This document shows positions 1 to 11,262 of a stretch of 64,000 nt of DNA, piece by piece (within the stretch, counting starts at the first letter, position 1; every line of letters begins with the position of its first letter). The position numbers and the translations under genes are program-made. Below the pieces are notes generated by a model. That model searched no databases and was not told the origin of the DNA. It worked only from the letters and a program-made list of their open reading frames with translations. Origin of the DNA: Nilaparvata lugens (Eukaryota; Arthropoda; Insecta; Hemiptera; Delphacidae); assembly GCF_014356525.2 (NCBI RefSeq), contig NC_052511.1:52360149-52424148 (forward strand), given 5' to 3'.

Positions 1-968
1 TTAAGAATCCATTAAATATTATATAATAGTTATATCTACAATAAATATTCACAAGACTGCAATTTGGATACACTAGTGTTATAACTTGAGGGTCAAAATC
101 ACAAAAATGCTTTTTTTGGAATTTATTATATTTTTGTAGAATTTTTAGAATAAATTATGATAAATATATTCACATATCAATTAGATATTCATATATCAAT
201 CTGGATCCAATGCTGCCATGTCTACATCAATGATAAATCATTGCTTATGTAAATATCATCGAGTAAAAAACAGTCAATAGCAGTGTTTTTTTTTAGCAAC
301 TAATGAAGAAAAGTATATTTTATTATGATATTAGTAATTATTCACTGGTAAGAAGAAATTAATTGCCTTTAGGCCTACTGTAATGAGTGGTGTTTCTTAC
401 ATCAATGATATTGATATCAGTCAAATATAATTTCAAATTGCCTAATTCCATCATCCAATATCATAAATCGTTCTTAAGTGGAACGCTGTTATCACTAACC
501 TATATTTTATGCAGTGATTAACAAATAAATTATGATAAATTATGATTATGTAAATTATGATGATCAATATACATGAGACATAAGTTATTCTTGATTACTT
601 ATCAACTTTGGACATGATGATAAGTAGACACAATACTGAATTTCAAAGTTTATTATGAACTAGCCTAAGTTGATAATTGAAAAAAATAGATTGTAAGTTG
701 TGATGTGGCCTGTTGAATCCTTCAAATACAAAAATATTATGAATGAAAGAACAAATAAGAGAGAATAGTTTTGATACATTTTTTCAAGAGTAGGCCCTGG
801 TTGCCTCACTAGTAGCTACTAGGCCAGTGACTTCAGTTGGAATCACGTGATATTCTATTCAAAACCTCTCCAAATTAGAGTAGAACATTCGAACTAGCCT
901 CATGGAGTTTCTCGTCAAGATGTTCTGAAGTGCCTGGAATTTTCCTGATAAATAATATTCAATTGGAA
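1..968. other. AT-rich DNA without a recognised feature
   Basis: I see only AT-rich sequence with short homopolymer runs and no open frame, repeat arm or recognisable motif. It ends where a TC-TATATATATA start of a Helitron-like element begins. Confidence 0.5.
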
Positions 969-1644
969 TCTATATATATAGAAAAGCGAAATGGCACTCA
1001 CTCACTGACTGGCTGACTGACTGACTGACTGACTCACTCACTCACTCGCATAACTAAAAATCTACCGGACCAAAAACGTTCAAATTTGGTAGGTATGTTC
1101 AGTTGGCCCTTTAGAGGCGCACTAAGGAATCTTTTGGCAATATTTTAACTCTAAGGGTTGTTTTCAAGGGTTTAAAGTTCGTCTTCTAGCATGTATATTC
1201 TTCTTCTCCCAATCTCTTAATTATAATTGAAATTTCCATATCATATGTTACTAAAGAACTATAATCTAGATAGAGTACCTCTTCGAAACAGTTGTTAACT
1301 GACAACTAAATTATTAATTTTGTCAGGTTGGCATTAAGTTGAGTTGACTTTGTTAGTTTGGCACCAAGTTGAAGATTGGAATGCATTTATCGCGGAAAAA
1401 TCGATTGGGCACTGTTATTCCTGGGAATATTATAATACTAGCCGTCAGGCTCGCTTCGCTCGCCATATCCGTTTAGGTAGACGTTTAGTCTGGACCCCCG
1501 ACTGGATCGTCCTAACACAAGATAAAAATGCAGGCGAGCGAAGCGAGCCTGCTAATCTCATTTTTGGATGATCCAGTCGGGGGTCCAGGGGGCGGAGCCC
1601 CCTGGCTAGACAGATATGGCGAGCGAAGCGAGCCTGACGGCTAG
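969..1644 (+). mobile_element. Helitron/DINE-1-like non-autonomous element, family A copy 1
   Basis: It starts with TC followed by TATATATATA and a CACTCACTGACTGACTG-type tract, and ends in CTAG, preceded by a module containing GCGAAGC. The same order (TA run, CACTCACTGACTG tract, an ACCGGACCAAAAACGTTC block, GTTGGCAC blocks, terminal module) recurs at 38251, 40338-40836 (inverted) and 40837-41478. The last 207 bases (1438-1644) are themselves palindromic, beginning CTAGCCGTCAGGCTCGC and ending in its reverse complement. There is no coding capacity. TC...CTAG ends with a GCGAAGC mini-hairpin fit insect Helitrons, but no Rep/helicase is present, so the class is inferred. Short open frames here come from the palindrome. 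Confidence 0.6.
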
Positions 1645-1944
1645 TCAATAAATATTTTTGATTCAGCTGCTTCTAGTCATGAACATGACCAACAAACATC
1701 ACATTGCCTACGAATTTCAGATGAGAAGCTCTGTAGCGGTGGTGAGCTCTGGTGACAGAAACTTGAACTAATCATCTTGATTCCAAAAGTCATCATTGGA
1801 CTGAAAAGATGACTGTAAGAGACAAGAATATAACATGACTAAAGATGGAATCATGGGGCCAGAAAGGGTTTTAATAAAGATTATTTTCAATCGAAATAAT
1901 TAAAATAAAGTGGATTTTTTGACAATATCTCAAGTCTCTCAGCT

Positions 1945-2002
1945 ATAGTGTTGCTATGCTTGTCTATCATTCGACAAAGCAGATAGCGTTATCCTTCTCT
2001 AC
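1945..2002 (+). mobile_element. Fragment of family M MITE
   Basis: It shares the block TGTCTATCATTCGACAAAGC and neighbouring sequence with 26690-26800, 43822-43945 and 44576-44795. The terminal repeat (TATAGTGAGGTCCACGTTAT) is mostly missing here. It directly abuts the next element, so this is a nested insertion remnant. Confidence 0.5.
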
Positions 2003-2546
2003 AAGGTCTATTAATTCAGGTCATGACACTCGTGTTCCTTATGGAGCGGCCATTATGTGGGGTCTTTATGACGGTACATTTGAAATATTCCAATCTGCTC
2101 ATAACAAAATCATGCATTATGCTCTTTAAAAACAATATTCTGGTTCAGATAATATGTAAATTCTGGTTTTCGATTTCTTAATAATGAAATTTCTATAATA
2201 AATGAATCTTATTATTGAAAATTGTTCTTATTCTTGTAACTTATTATTATTCATAAGGCATTGGGACAAAAGGTAAATCTCGAAAAGCGTTTGAAGTTCC
2301 CAATCTAAAAATCAACATATCAGTTCCTAGTTGGAATCTAAATATTATTTTTCTGTGGAGAGAATTTATTTTACAATTTAAAGCCAAGCAATATTCCTTG
2401 AACAATATAACAAAATAACACATCATGTTGTTCAATCTATAATGATAACAGCTGATAAATTTGAAAATTGGTGAACAAGGACCCCATAAAATGGCGATTT
2501 TGCAATGCATCACGGGATTGTGTCATGACCTGTATCCATAGACCTT
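2003..2546 (+). mobile_element. Family N inverted-repeat element, copy 1
   Basis: Its ends are inverted repeats: AAGGTCTAT plus CAGGTCATGAC at the left and GTCATGACCTG plus ATAGACCTT at the right. A near-identical copy lies in the opposite orientation at 44813-45362, including the internal stretch that reads as a 38-codon open frame in both. No transposase is visible, so it is a non-autonomous DNA element of unknown superfamily. Confidence 0.6.
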
Positions 2547-2735
2547 GCTTCTCTAGCTCCGGAACGTTGCCAGATAGTTTTTGAACAGTGTAGAATTGTA
2601 ATCAATCAACAAAATATCCGATCTCAATCATGAAAATTTATTATTCAATCATTGATAAATATATTTCCGTGACGAATGAAATATAATATTGACTATTTTG
2701 AACAAGAAAGAGCAGTTAATATCACGTCAGCTATC

Positions 2736-3230
2736 TTCTATGGGAAGCAGTGACAAGGCAGAGAATCGGCAACGCTGTACACTACTATCTGAATCTTCCA
2801 CCACCGTCATTATAACGTGGACACTATAGACATAGAGAAAAGATAGCTGAGCTGGGAATAAGGGAGTTTCGACTCTATAGAAGGCATTAGGAAGCAGTGA
2901 CAAGGCAGAGAATCGGCAACGATGTACAGTACTATCTGAATCTTTCACCACCGTCATTATAACGTGGACCTCACTATGGACATAGCGAAAAGATAGCTGA
3001 GCTGGGAATAAGGGAGTTTCGACTCTATAGAAGGCATTAGGAAGCAGTGACAAGGCAGAGAATCGGCAACGATGTACAGTACTATCTGAATCTTTCACCA
3101 CCGTCATTATAACGTGGACACTATAGACATAGAGAAAATATAGCTGAGCTGGGAATAAGGGAGTTTCGACTCTATAGAAGACATTGGCAAGGCAGAGAAT
3201 CGGCATCGCTGTTGTCCCATCTTCCTCCAC
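2736..3230. repeat. Three-copy tandem repeat of about 150 bp
   Basis: Units at about 2740-2889, 2890-3040 and 3041-3190 share the blocks GCAGAGAATCGGCAACG, CGTCATTATAACGTGGAC and GGGAGTTTCGACTCTATAG. The block CATTATAACGTGGACCTCAC is the terminal repeat of family M MITEs, so the array probably arose from one such element. A 167-codon open frame on the - strand spans it only because the unit length is close to a multiple of three; I do not call it a gene. Confidence 0.7.
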
Positions 3231-4109
3231 TAATTTTATAACGTAGACCTCAACAATTTTGAAATAATCAATTCCGATACGATCTATCTTTCTTCACTGC
3301 CATTATAACGTGAACCACACTATGGTAACAATTTTGAACAAATCCCTCTGAAGAATCTCCCGAAACGATTGGTGAGAATTCTCGAACAGATTCCTGGAAC
3401 CTCGCATAGCTTTTTGAACAAATTCAGGTTCGAAATTTGAATAAACATGATAAATTAGCATGGAGCAACTCGGCTAGATTTTCCACGCTCGGAAATTGAT
3501 CTAATTTACATATGAATGCAGGCAAATTTCCCAGGCAAATTTCCCGGCTCAAAACGATATTTGAACACAGGTAGTCGAGAATAGAGAATACGGAGAATAT
3601 CCTCCCATGTCGGCTGAGACAAGATTTCAATATTCTCGGCAATATAGTCTTTTTGCCGAAAGGAGTACCGTACGTTTTGTAGCCTACAGGAAGATTCACT
3701 TTATACTGGCAGAATTCCTTACGAAAAACCACCTTTTCTTCCCATTTAAGTTACACTGACAATCTGGAGCTAAATTCACTACAGTCAGTCTCACTTCAAA
3801 CTGTCAGTATCCCTCATAAATAGCATCATAGCCCCCCATTAAAACAATGCTGACAGAACATAGTGGAACAGAGCCCACCTGAGACCCAGGTTTGTTTTTT
3901 TCTCGTATTTGCAACGTCGTCTCGAAGAATCTGGGACGATATTCCGTTGAGAGGTCTAGTAGAGGAGAGAGTGAAAGAGTGAGGGGGTATTATGTATGAA
4001 ATAAGAGTGGGAAAGAGAGGGAAGTATCCTTGTGAGAGACAAGAGTGAAGAGTGTTGAATGTTCCAGAGTGCTCTGAAACTGTGATATTTAATCCTATTC
4101 AACTAAATT
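3231..4109. other. Non-coding, one further M-like block, otherwise unassigned
   Basis: 3295-3325 has another CATTATAACGTGAACC block. 3770-3850 shares TCACTTCAAACTGTCAGTA-like sequence with 9020-9060 and 19040-19070, a possible low-copy repeat. I see no gene. A 102-codon open frame on the - strand (3424-3732) has no recognisable domain. Confidence 0.4.
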
Positions 4110-5783
4110 ATTGACCGAGCGAAGTGAGGTTTAAGATTCAAGTTGACGGTTTTGAATTTTAGCCCAATCAAATAGTACATCGGACCAAACAATAATTAAG
4201 GTAATTGATTTCATTGTTTTAATCGGTCCATTTGGGTATTAGTAAGAGTAATGTATGGTTTCCCACCAAAATTTCTGAAGGCATAACTTTTGGCAGCCTG
4301 AAAACCAAGAGATTTTGGTACTTTTTTCAATTTTTTCACGATATCTCCAAAACCAATTGCTCAATCAATATTTTTGCTTTATTATTTTTTGAAGAGCATT
4401 AACTTCTCTACAATTTTCATCTTCTAGATGTTTTTCTATCTCTAATAGGAAGCGAGTTATAGCTAGTTGAAAATTGTTAATTTTTTTCAACTTTGCAAAA
4501 AATCGCTAAATACATGTTTTTTCCCTTTTCACTCCTTATAAAGTGGTATGTGGTATTTTTTGATCGTAATTAGAGTATTACTGAGTTGTCAATACAATCA
4601 CAAATGATAGAGCTGGAACAAAAAAGGTATATTTTAGGGTGGTGATTTAATTTATGAGACTCATGATTTGGCGCTAACTTCTTTTGGGTGAATTCAGACC
4701 AATTGCTAAAAACGGCCATTGTTGGAAATGAAAAGTGCATGTTATACAGTGTTATAGTGTGAAAATTATAAAGTATTCACTAGAGTAGATTTCATAAAAA
4801 TAGTCCAGTTGAGGATGAAACAGCAGAGTGCCTCCTCAACACCCCCCACTAACAATTAACAATTTTCAACTAGCTATAACTCGCTTCCTATTAGAGATAG
4901 CAAAACATTTAGTAGAGAATTTAATGCTCTTCAAAAAGGATGAAGCAAAAATATTGATTGAACAATTGGTTTTGGAGATATCGTGAAAAAATTGAAAAAA
5001 GTACCAAAATCTCTTGGTTTTCAGGCTGCCAAAAGTTATGCCTTCAGAAATTTTGGTGGGAAACCATACATTACTCTTACTTATACCCAAATGGACCGAT
5101 TGAAACAATAAATCAATTACCTTAATTTTTGTTTGGTCGGGCCGCATTATAATGACTATTTGATTGGGCTATTTCTCTTTATGGTGAGATGATTTTCTCT
5201 TCATGTTTATATGTTCCGCATTCACGGCAGAACGCAGTAATAGATTTTCATGGAATTTGACAGGTATGTTCCTTCTAAAATTGCGCGTCGACGTATATAC
5301 AAGGTTTTTGAAATTTTGCATTTTGAGGATCATATGAAAGGAAAATGAGCCTCCTTCATACGCGAATATTAGAGTAAAAATAAGACTATAGAATTATTCA
5401 TCATAAATCAGCTGTCGAGTGGATGATTAATTGCATGCAATAACGCTTACAATTAATAGCTCGATGTAACTTAGTTGAAAATCAGCTGTTGTGTGGACTA
5501 TTGATTGCATGCAGTGAGGCATGCAATTGATAACTCGAAGTAGCATAGTATTTTCTCCCGACTTTTCTCTGCTTTCAACTCGGTAAGCTTTTGATGATAG
5601 TAGCATAGCTGTTTACATCAAATTATTAGCATTGTCGAAACAACAACTCAAACAGCCATTAGTTTTTTATACACCGATATCTCGCCGACACGATAGGACA
5701 GGACAGAATTTACTCTGATGGACAGCATTAGGGGAGACTGAGTTTTTTAACTGCGCGAGGTCTACTGTTCACAAAACTACTAG
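4110..5783 (-). mobile_element. Helitron/DINE-1-like family B copy 1, interrupted
   Basis: The left edge TTGACCGAGCGAAGTGAGGT and the right edge GTTCACAAAAC-TACTAG|TT are the two ends of family B, seen complete and compact at 48778-49136. On the - strand the CTAG 3' end is preceded by a short stem (GTTC-ACA-GAAC in the better copies) and followed by TT. The interior is interrupted by a foldback element at 4160-5171. The remaining body at 5172-5783 matches 23460-23760 in reverse orientation. Confidence 0.6.
4160..5171. mobile_element. Foldback element with about 330-bp inverted arms
   Basis: The left arm (about 4160-4490) and right arm (about 4845-5171) are inverted copies of one another. Both carry TAGCCCAATCAAATAGT at the outer edge and matching blocks such as TTTGGTGGGAAACCATACAT and AACTCGCTTCCTATTAGAGA. 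About 350 bp of unrelated AT-rich sequence separates the arms. It sits inside family B copy 1, giving a relative age order. No transposase is visible. Confidence 0.75.
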
Positions 5784-5865
5784 TTTATACGAGTATATCT
5801 TCGTTATCCATTATGAATTGGATTTCGTTGGACTGTTAACGTATTCATCGTAATAATTTATTCAT

Positions 5866-6660
5866 TAGAATAGAATAGAATAGAATAGAATAGAAAAAAC
5901 GTTTATTGAATAAATAAGCTACCTTAAGCGAACCTCAAAGAGGCTGCTTGACAAGCTACTATTATACAAAACATGTAAATTCAAATATAATCATACATAT
6001 ATCAGTGAACTTTATTTTTACTCAACAGTTAAATTCACTTATCAGTTTATTACACTGTCAAATTTACTTACAGAATTTACTTAACAGTTGAAATTATCAT
6101 GATATCAATTAATTAATTGTTGGCTCAGCTCTCAAAAATCTGAAGAGTGTTATAATATATAGTCAACCTGAACTTACATACAAAAAAAGAACAGAATGAA
6201 TTACAACAATACAATACATTTATAATGAGTTACATTATGTTACATCAAAAGTGTAACTATTCAACCAAATCTTTAAATTTCTTTTCAACAGGCGCATATT
6301 AACAAACTCAGCACAATTATCGGGTAAATCATTGAAAGTTCTTGGTACAATGTAGATTAAGGTGTTTCTGGCTAAATTATTCGAAGTAAATGGTACAACA
6401 TACCTCTCATTCCTCAAATCATATCGATTAACTTTCATAATTAAATATTTTTGCAGAAGTAATTTTCTGAAATCAAAGTAAACAGAAATATACCTTTTAT
6501 ATTCAAAACATTGCATCTATTCAAAAGGTTCTCATATGAAATATCTCCCTGAGAATTGCTGACCAAACGTAAAATCTTCCTCTGTACCGAAGATATTCTT
6601 CTAAGATTAGAATCGTATTCCAGTAATTGGCAACAGCTCTCTAACATTCTTCAAAATTCG
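5866..6660 (-). pseudogene. LINE ORF2 3' fragment with (TTCTA)n tail
   Basis: On the - strand two overlapping frames read like the C-terminal part of a CR1/Jockey-type LINE reverse transcriptase: a frame at 6647-6441 with RRISSVQRKILRLVS, followed in another frame by LRNERYVVPFTSNNLARN and RTFNDLPDN (6516-6235). The frame change shows it is broken. The 3' side ends at a (TAGAA)n run at 5868-5895, the - strand (TTCTA)n tail, as in the larger LINE at 59287-60895. It is 5'-truncated and contains no RT catalytic core. Confidence 0.65.
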
Positions 6661-7265
6661 TTTCTGATGTCATTTTGTAATTTCATTTTGTCGTTTTGTA
6701 ACGCTGCAACACTAGAATTTCCCTGGCCAATCACAGAGTAGCATTCCATCTCCAAAATCATCGCGTCTTCTCATTGGTCGAACGATTTGAGCCTATTTTG
6801 TTACCAACTTGAAACGATTTCGACTTCAAACCTCCCTGTTTCCAGTTCAATCAATATCTAGTACATGCTCTTTTGTATTAATATTTGTTTTACTAGTTTC
6901 TAAAGGTAGATCAGTAAATGAAAATGTAGTTATTTCTACATTTCCTTTGAAAACATTTAGTTATAGCAGCGAGAATAGAATACTGTTATTTCTCTTATAA
7001 TTTCCACTATCAATCTCTTGTTATATTCCATATCTCTGGATATCCTTTTGTCTCTGGTTATAAATATGGTTGATTTTGCTCAGAGCATGACGTTTGGAAG
7101 AGAAAGAGAGAGTGAGTTGCTTCCAGTCGGGAGAGAATCGGATGACGTCGTATCGACCAATAGGAAGGCGCGATGAGTTTGGAGGCGGTTCGTAGCCGTA
7201 TTGCTGTTCTCTGATTGGCTTAGAAAGTTTCGGAGTCACAGCAGTATGATGGTGGCTCCTCGTCT
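6661..7265. other. Moderately GC-richer stretch with several CCAAT motifs
   Basis: GGCCAATCAC (about 6726), CATTGGTCG (about 6773), GACCAATAGG (about 7158) and TGATTGGCTT (about 7210) are CCAAT boxes in both orientations, and a TGACGTCG lies at about 7143. It could be a promoter, but no gene start or downstream exon is visible, and part may be a transposon. A 72-codon - strand frame at 7021-7239 has no recognised domain. Confidence 0.25.
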
Positions 7266-7487
7266 AGCCGCAATATGATATTTCTATCCAGCTAATTATA
7301 ATATTATTTGGATTTATCATATTATATTATCTATTCAGAGTATCTTTATGGTCATAGGAGGTGATAATACAATAGCATAACATTGTCTTTTTTCTTGAGG
7401 GCTACTTTTGAATATAAATAAAAATAGAAATCTAAGTACAATTTCGAAATTATCTAGTCACAACATGTCCCGGATATATGATGCTAT

Positions 7488-8482
7488 TATCAAGTCAATA
7501 TCGGGACACCGAGCTTCGCTCTTTATTTATCTATTGATAAACAGAAAACAATTCTTTAAAATGGGGGAGGACTAACAGGCACAGCTTGAAACTGTTTCTT
7601 CCCCGAATTTTTATTTATATACTATAAATAGTCCAGAAAGTAGGTTATGTTCCATACACTTTTATTCAGAATCAATTTTCAGTCCAAACAATTCAAAACA
7701 AAAAGTTATAATTTAGATTATTTACAAACCAAATTGAATAACAAAATAACACTCTATAATTACTTAAAATTGTCAAATAATGAATAACTTTGAAAAGTAT
7801 GATATACTCTAGTTTGGAATGATTATCATGTCATGTCAACAAATCAGACTTTTTGATAAAGTCGACTAAAATTTCTCGCTGATTGATTACACAGCTGGAA
7901 ATAATTCTGTCTCTCTCACACACACATGATATTTTTAGTATTTAAGTGGGGAGGATATTTTTAATATTCTTTCCGAAGAATGGACATTGATATGTCCAAG
8001 CTCCGCCAATTTATGTAGATGCATAACAATATGATTATTATCTATAGTTATTATATTACAAATTGCTTCTTTCATATCATATACAGTTTAATAATTATTT
8101 CCTTAGTCTATATTATGTATATTCATCTATAATTTTGCTGTATTGTAAGCTATTGTATATAAGTGTATAAGCCAGTATATATTGTAATCTACATAAATAA
8201 AGTACTCAATCAATCAAACACACGCATCTTCTGTTTCGACAGACAACAAGATTATCATGTTTATCCAAGGATGAATAATAAAATTGTTATCCTTTACATG
8301 TCCTTCAGCTAGTTTTCCCAGGGATGAGACCTAGTGCAATCGAATTTTTTTATCATAAACTTACTATGTTCCAAATTTCGTGAAAATCGTTAGAGCCGAT
8401 TTCGAGATCAGTTAAACATAAATAACCATATAACCAGATATTAAAATATAAACAGATATACAGAAATTGCTTGCTTAATATA
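7488..8482 (+). mobile_element. Family G element copy 1, interrupted
   Basis: It begins with ATATCGGGACACCGAGCTTC and ends near AAATTGCTTGCTTAATATA. The same body, in the same order, is at 58563-59289, and pieces occur at 61190-61822 (+), 32655-33342 (-) and 20296-20625 (-). A LINE 3' tail (7935-8216) splits it between the CTGTCTCTCTCACAC block and the CACGCATCTTCTGTT block, which are contiguous in the 58563 copy. It is non-coding; the class is uncertain. Confidence 0.6.
7935..8216 (+). mobile_element. LINE 3' tail inserted in family G element
   Basis: The block TAAGCCAGTATATATTGTAA followed by ACATAAATAAAG and a short CAAT microsatellite resembles the 3' end at 52840-53085 (+) and 22875-23110 (-). 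It has no coding sequence. The insertion interrupts the G element cleanly, so it is younger than that copy. Confidence 0.5.
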
Positions 8483-9317
8483 ATAGGATTATGATAGCAT
8501 TACAATATTTCATATACCTAGAATATTACTTGAATATCTATGAATTAATTAATAATGGCATCATGGCCGAAACATGTCGTAAGTGAACAATTTAAAAAAA
8601 GGGTATTCAAATTTTCATTTTTTATTTCTATTCAAGAGTAGCCCTCCACTCTAAAAAAGACAATTTCATCCACCTACACGTACATGGAGTAGAATTTATA
8701 TGAAGGCGATTGTAATCTCTCTAAAACCTCCCCTCCAACAAATCAAATTCCCCAGCCGATGTTTTTAATCATGTGACCCCAAGGCCTAGTTTTCCCGACC
8801 GGTAATGAACACTGGTTTACGACAGGAAAAACAGGCTTTTCCGGCCCGACCATAAATGGGGAAGCCATTTTCCACTGAACAGTGGTTCCCGTGTGCCCCT
8901 ATGATTTGCATTTTGTCATAAAGTCACTCTTAGTGTGTGTACATTTTGTCATGAACTCACTTTGTATGTGTGGATGTTTATGGCAGTGTTTTGACTTCTG
9001 ACTTTGTGACTGCTTTAGTGGGTTTCACTTTGAAATGTCAGTACTTCTCATATAGTAACATCAAGGCTTCCCATTTAACCAATGCTGACTGAGAGTTTGT
9101 GAGCGCTGAAGTGTAATAGTTGGCATTTCAATCAGATCTGATAAAATGATGAGAGGCAGAAGGTAGATGATGATGGGGGGGGACTTAAGGGTTGATGGAA
9201 TATTGGGATCATGATGTGGGGAGGGGGATGGGATAGGCATTGAAGGGTTGATAGAATATTAGGATTTTTACAAGTGAAACTCGATAAATGATTGTTTTTT
9301 CTCCAAAAGTCTAACAT
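8483..9317. other. No recognised gene; low-copy repeat traces
   Basis: 8925-9100 carries two TTTTGTCAT...TCACTTT blocks and a CCCATTTAACCAATGCTGAC block also found near 22655-22680, pointing to a diffuse old repeat. 9165-9240 is G-rich with duplicated GGGTTGATGGAATATT / GGGTTGATAGAATATT. Nothing looks coding. Confidence 0.4.
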
Positions 9318-9502
9318 CAGATAAAATTTAAGAACTATTCCCATAACTAATAATAATAATAATATCGAGCAACCTGGCTAGCTCAGGTCTGGTGTCAGAG
9401 TTTTCAGGTAACATCAGATAAAATTTAAGAACTATTCCCATAACTAATAATAATAATATCGAGCAACCTGGCTAGCTCAGGTCTGGTGCCAGAGTTTTCA
9501 GG
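9318..9502. repeat. Two-copy tandem repeat of about 93 bp
   Basis: The blocks AAATTTAAGAACTATTCCCA, an AAT triplet run and CAACCTGGCTAGCTCAGGTC are repeated once in direct orientation with one or two differences. TGGCTAGCTCAGGTCTGG resembles a tRNA-type A box, but no complete tRNA can be folded, so I do not call one. Confidence 0.7.
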
Positions 9503-9613
9503 TCGTAACTGATCAATTTAGGGCCTCTGACATGACCTCCAACGACTGCTTTTTAGGCAGCCGGGACCGACGACTTAACGTGTCCATCCGAAACACGGGA
9601 GTGGCTCGAGATT
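9503..9613 (-). mobile_element. SINE-like repeat family S, copy 1
   Basis: The - strand has CACTCCCGTGTTTCGGATGG followed by ACACGTTAAGTCGTCGGTCC, the same core found on the + strand at 23783, 53253 and 62290 and partly at 54636. The copies share order but differ by several percent, as expected of an old retroposon family. A tRNA-like B box (GGGTTCAAACC) just upstream of the 53253 copy supports a SINE, but the assignment is inferred. Confidence 0.5.
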
Positions 9614-10029
9614 ACTAGTTGAGACCTATAACTGATTACTACAACTAGAGACCACTTTAGATCATTGGTTCATACGGTATATTATTACGAGAAAAATATA
9701 TACAGAGTGTTTCAGAAGTAGTGTCGAATATTCTAGGGTATTGTTCCTAAATGATAGGAGACTACAAATGTCGTATTTGAAGTGTCCAAAACTCAGCCGT
9801 TATTCTTGTAACTGCCATTTTGTTTTTTTCAACTTAGGAATTTTTATCTCAAGAACAAAATGTTGTATTGATCTAAAATTTGGCATGAATATTTATGCTA
9901 TAAAGACTCAACTTTGGAAATAAAATGAAAATTCTTCGATGTAAATTATCAAAATGGCAGCCATTTTAGAGTTTTTGATTGCAAATTTCACAAAAACCGT
10001 TCACTTTACAAAAAAATTACTCACTTTAC

Positions 10030-10290
10030 TTTCATTGGCGCTACAGTCCGATGTGGACCTTGACCTCCTGCACAATTCGCCCCCAATCGTCTCTCCTCTC
10101 CGCCACATTCTCCCATCCTCTGACGCCCAAAACACGCAAATCGGCCCTCACATCCTCCAGCCATCTCCTCCTGGGCCTTCCTCTTCTACGCGTACCATCA
10201 TTTTACTTTTTGACAAATTATACGGTTGCCTGCAGTGCTCCATTCTCTGGACATGCCCCAACCATCTCAACCGTTGCGCCTTTATAACTC
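10030..10290 (-). pseudogene. RTE-type LINE C-terminal fragment
   Basis: Reading the - strand gives RLRWLGHVQRME, matching the RWLGHV.RM segment typical of the ORF2 C-terminus of RTE-like LINEs. It is followed, after frame changes, by GRPRRRWLEDVRADLRVLG-like and VHIGL-like pieces in shifted frames. Only about 85 codons remain and the frame is broken. It lies inside the inverted-repeat element at 9701-11252. Confidence 0.6.
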
Positions 10291-10376
10291 GTACAATAAC
10301 AAAAAAATTACGAGAGACAAAAAAGGTAGAAAATTTTATCAAGATTCCAAGGATACCTTATTTTTCCCCCCTTCTC

Positions 10377-10582
10377 GTGTAGTTGAGGAGTTGATATTGT
10401 GGTAATTATTCATATTGAATGAAAAAGACTAAGAAATTGTCAAAAAACCACTGATTTATTGATAATTAGAAAGACCGGTTTTAGTTTATCAGAGATTGAC
10501 AATGGTGTAATAACCGAAACCGGTCTTTCTAATTATCAATAAATCAGTGGTTTTTTGACAATTTCTTAGTCTTTTTCATTCA
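10377..10582. mobile_element. Palindromic MITE, family Q copy 1
   Basis: GACTAAGAAATTGTCAAAAA, a CCACTGATTTATTGATAATT block and AGAAAGACCGGTTT are followed by a short centre and the same blocks inverted, so most of the element can fold on itself. A second full copy is at 54229-54472, a half copy at 46708-46819, and smaller pieces at 19596-19668 and 55488-55545. Full copies carry GTGTAGTTGAG on the left. Confidence 0.75.
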
Positions 10583-10629
10583 TACCTTATTTATTGATAC
10601 TGGTCGAAGAATAACAAAGAAATAATTTC

Positions 10630-10875
10630 TTTTCGTACTGCATGCATGACCACTTGTCACCATTTAAACATCAATATTAAATTTTCAATTCCAATTGTAT
10701 TTGAAATGAAGCTTTGAAACTCGGTATGGCTCCATATGGTATATCCAATGGATATTGGATCATCCATATGGTATATCCATATGGAGCCATACCTTATGGA
10801 GCCATATGGAGCTGATTTACTATGTTTTTCAAATGATCTTGTTTCTTCAGTCATGCATGCAGTACGAAAAGAATT
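10630..10875. repeat. Nested inverted repeat around an ATATGG-rich palindrome
   Basis: TCGTACTGCATGCATGAC at about 10634 is matched by its inverted copy near 10850, and the centre (10730-10810) is rich in interleaved ATGGTATATCC / GGATATACCAT blocks. It probably represents another small foldback element. Confidence 0.55.
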
Positions 10876-11262
10876 TATTCCTCTGTTATTATTTGACGAA
10901 TCTTGATAATAAGGCTAACTTTCTTGTCTCTTGTACATTTTTTTAAAGTGAACGGTTTTCGTGAAATTTGCAATCAAAAATTCAAAATGGCCCTCATTCT
11001 GAAATTTACATCAAAAAGTTCCCATTTTTATTTTTTAAAGTTGAGTCTTTATAGCATAATAATATTCTTGCCAAATTTCAGATCAATACAACACTCCGTT
11101 TTTGAGACAAAAATTCCTAAGTGAAAAAAACAAAATGGCAGCTATAAGGATAGTCGCTGAGTATTGGACACTTCAAATACGACATTTGTAGTCTTCCATC
11201 ATCCAGGAACAATACCCTAGAATATTCGACACTTCTTCTGAAACACTATGTAAATCAGCATA

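Larger units (their letters stand above)
9701..11252. mobile_element. Large inverted-repeat DNA element with nested insertions
   Basis: Arms of about 310 bp at 9701-10018 and 10932-11252 are inverted copies. The outer ends read TACAGAGTGTTTCAGAAGTA and GAAACACTATGTA, similar to ACAGGGTGTTTC-type ends of Tc1/mariner-related MITEs. Between the arms sit an RTE-like LINE fragment (10030-10290), a palindromic MITE (10377-10582) and a second inverted repeat (10630-10875). Arm divergence is visible but modest. Confidence 0.7.

Noticed and set aside
1344..1648. Short genes on both strands reading ..RSEPA.. and SRQARFARH.. (also near 33900-34125 and 40340-41478)
   Set aside because: Produced by the palindromic terminal module of family A elements; the same peptides appear at each copy in different contexts.
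2727..3230. 167-codon - strand frame with repeated FYRVETPLFPAQL
   Set aside because: The repetition follows a 150-bp tandem DNA repeat whose unit includes a MITE terminal repeat; it is better explained as non-coding.
9360..9495. tRNA-like TGGCTAGCTCAGGTCTGG in tandem
   Set aside because: No acceptor stem or T loop can be formed around it; part of a 93-bp duplicated segment.
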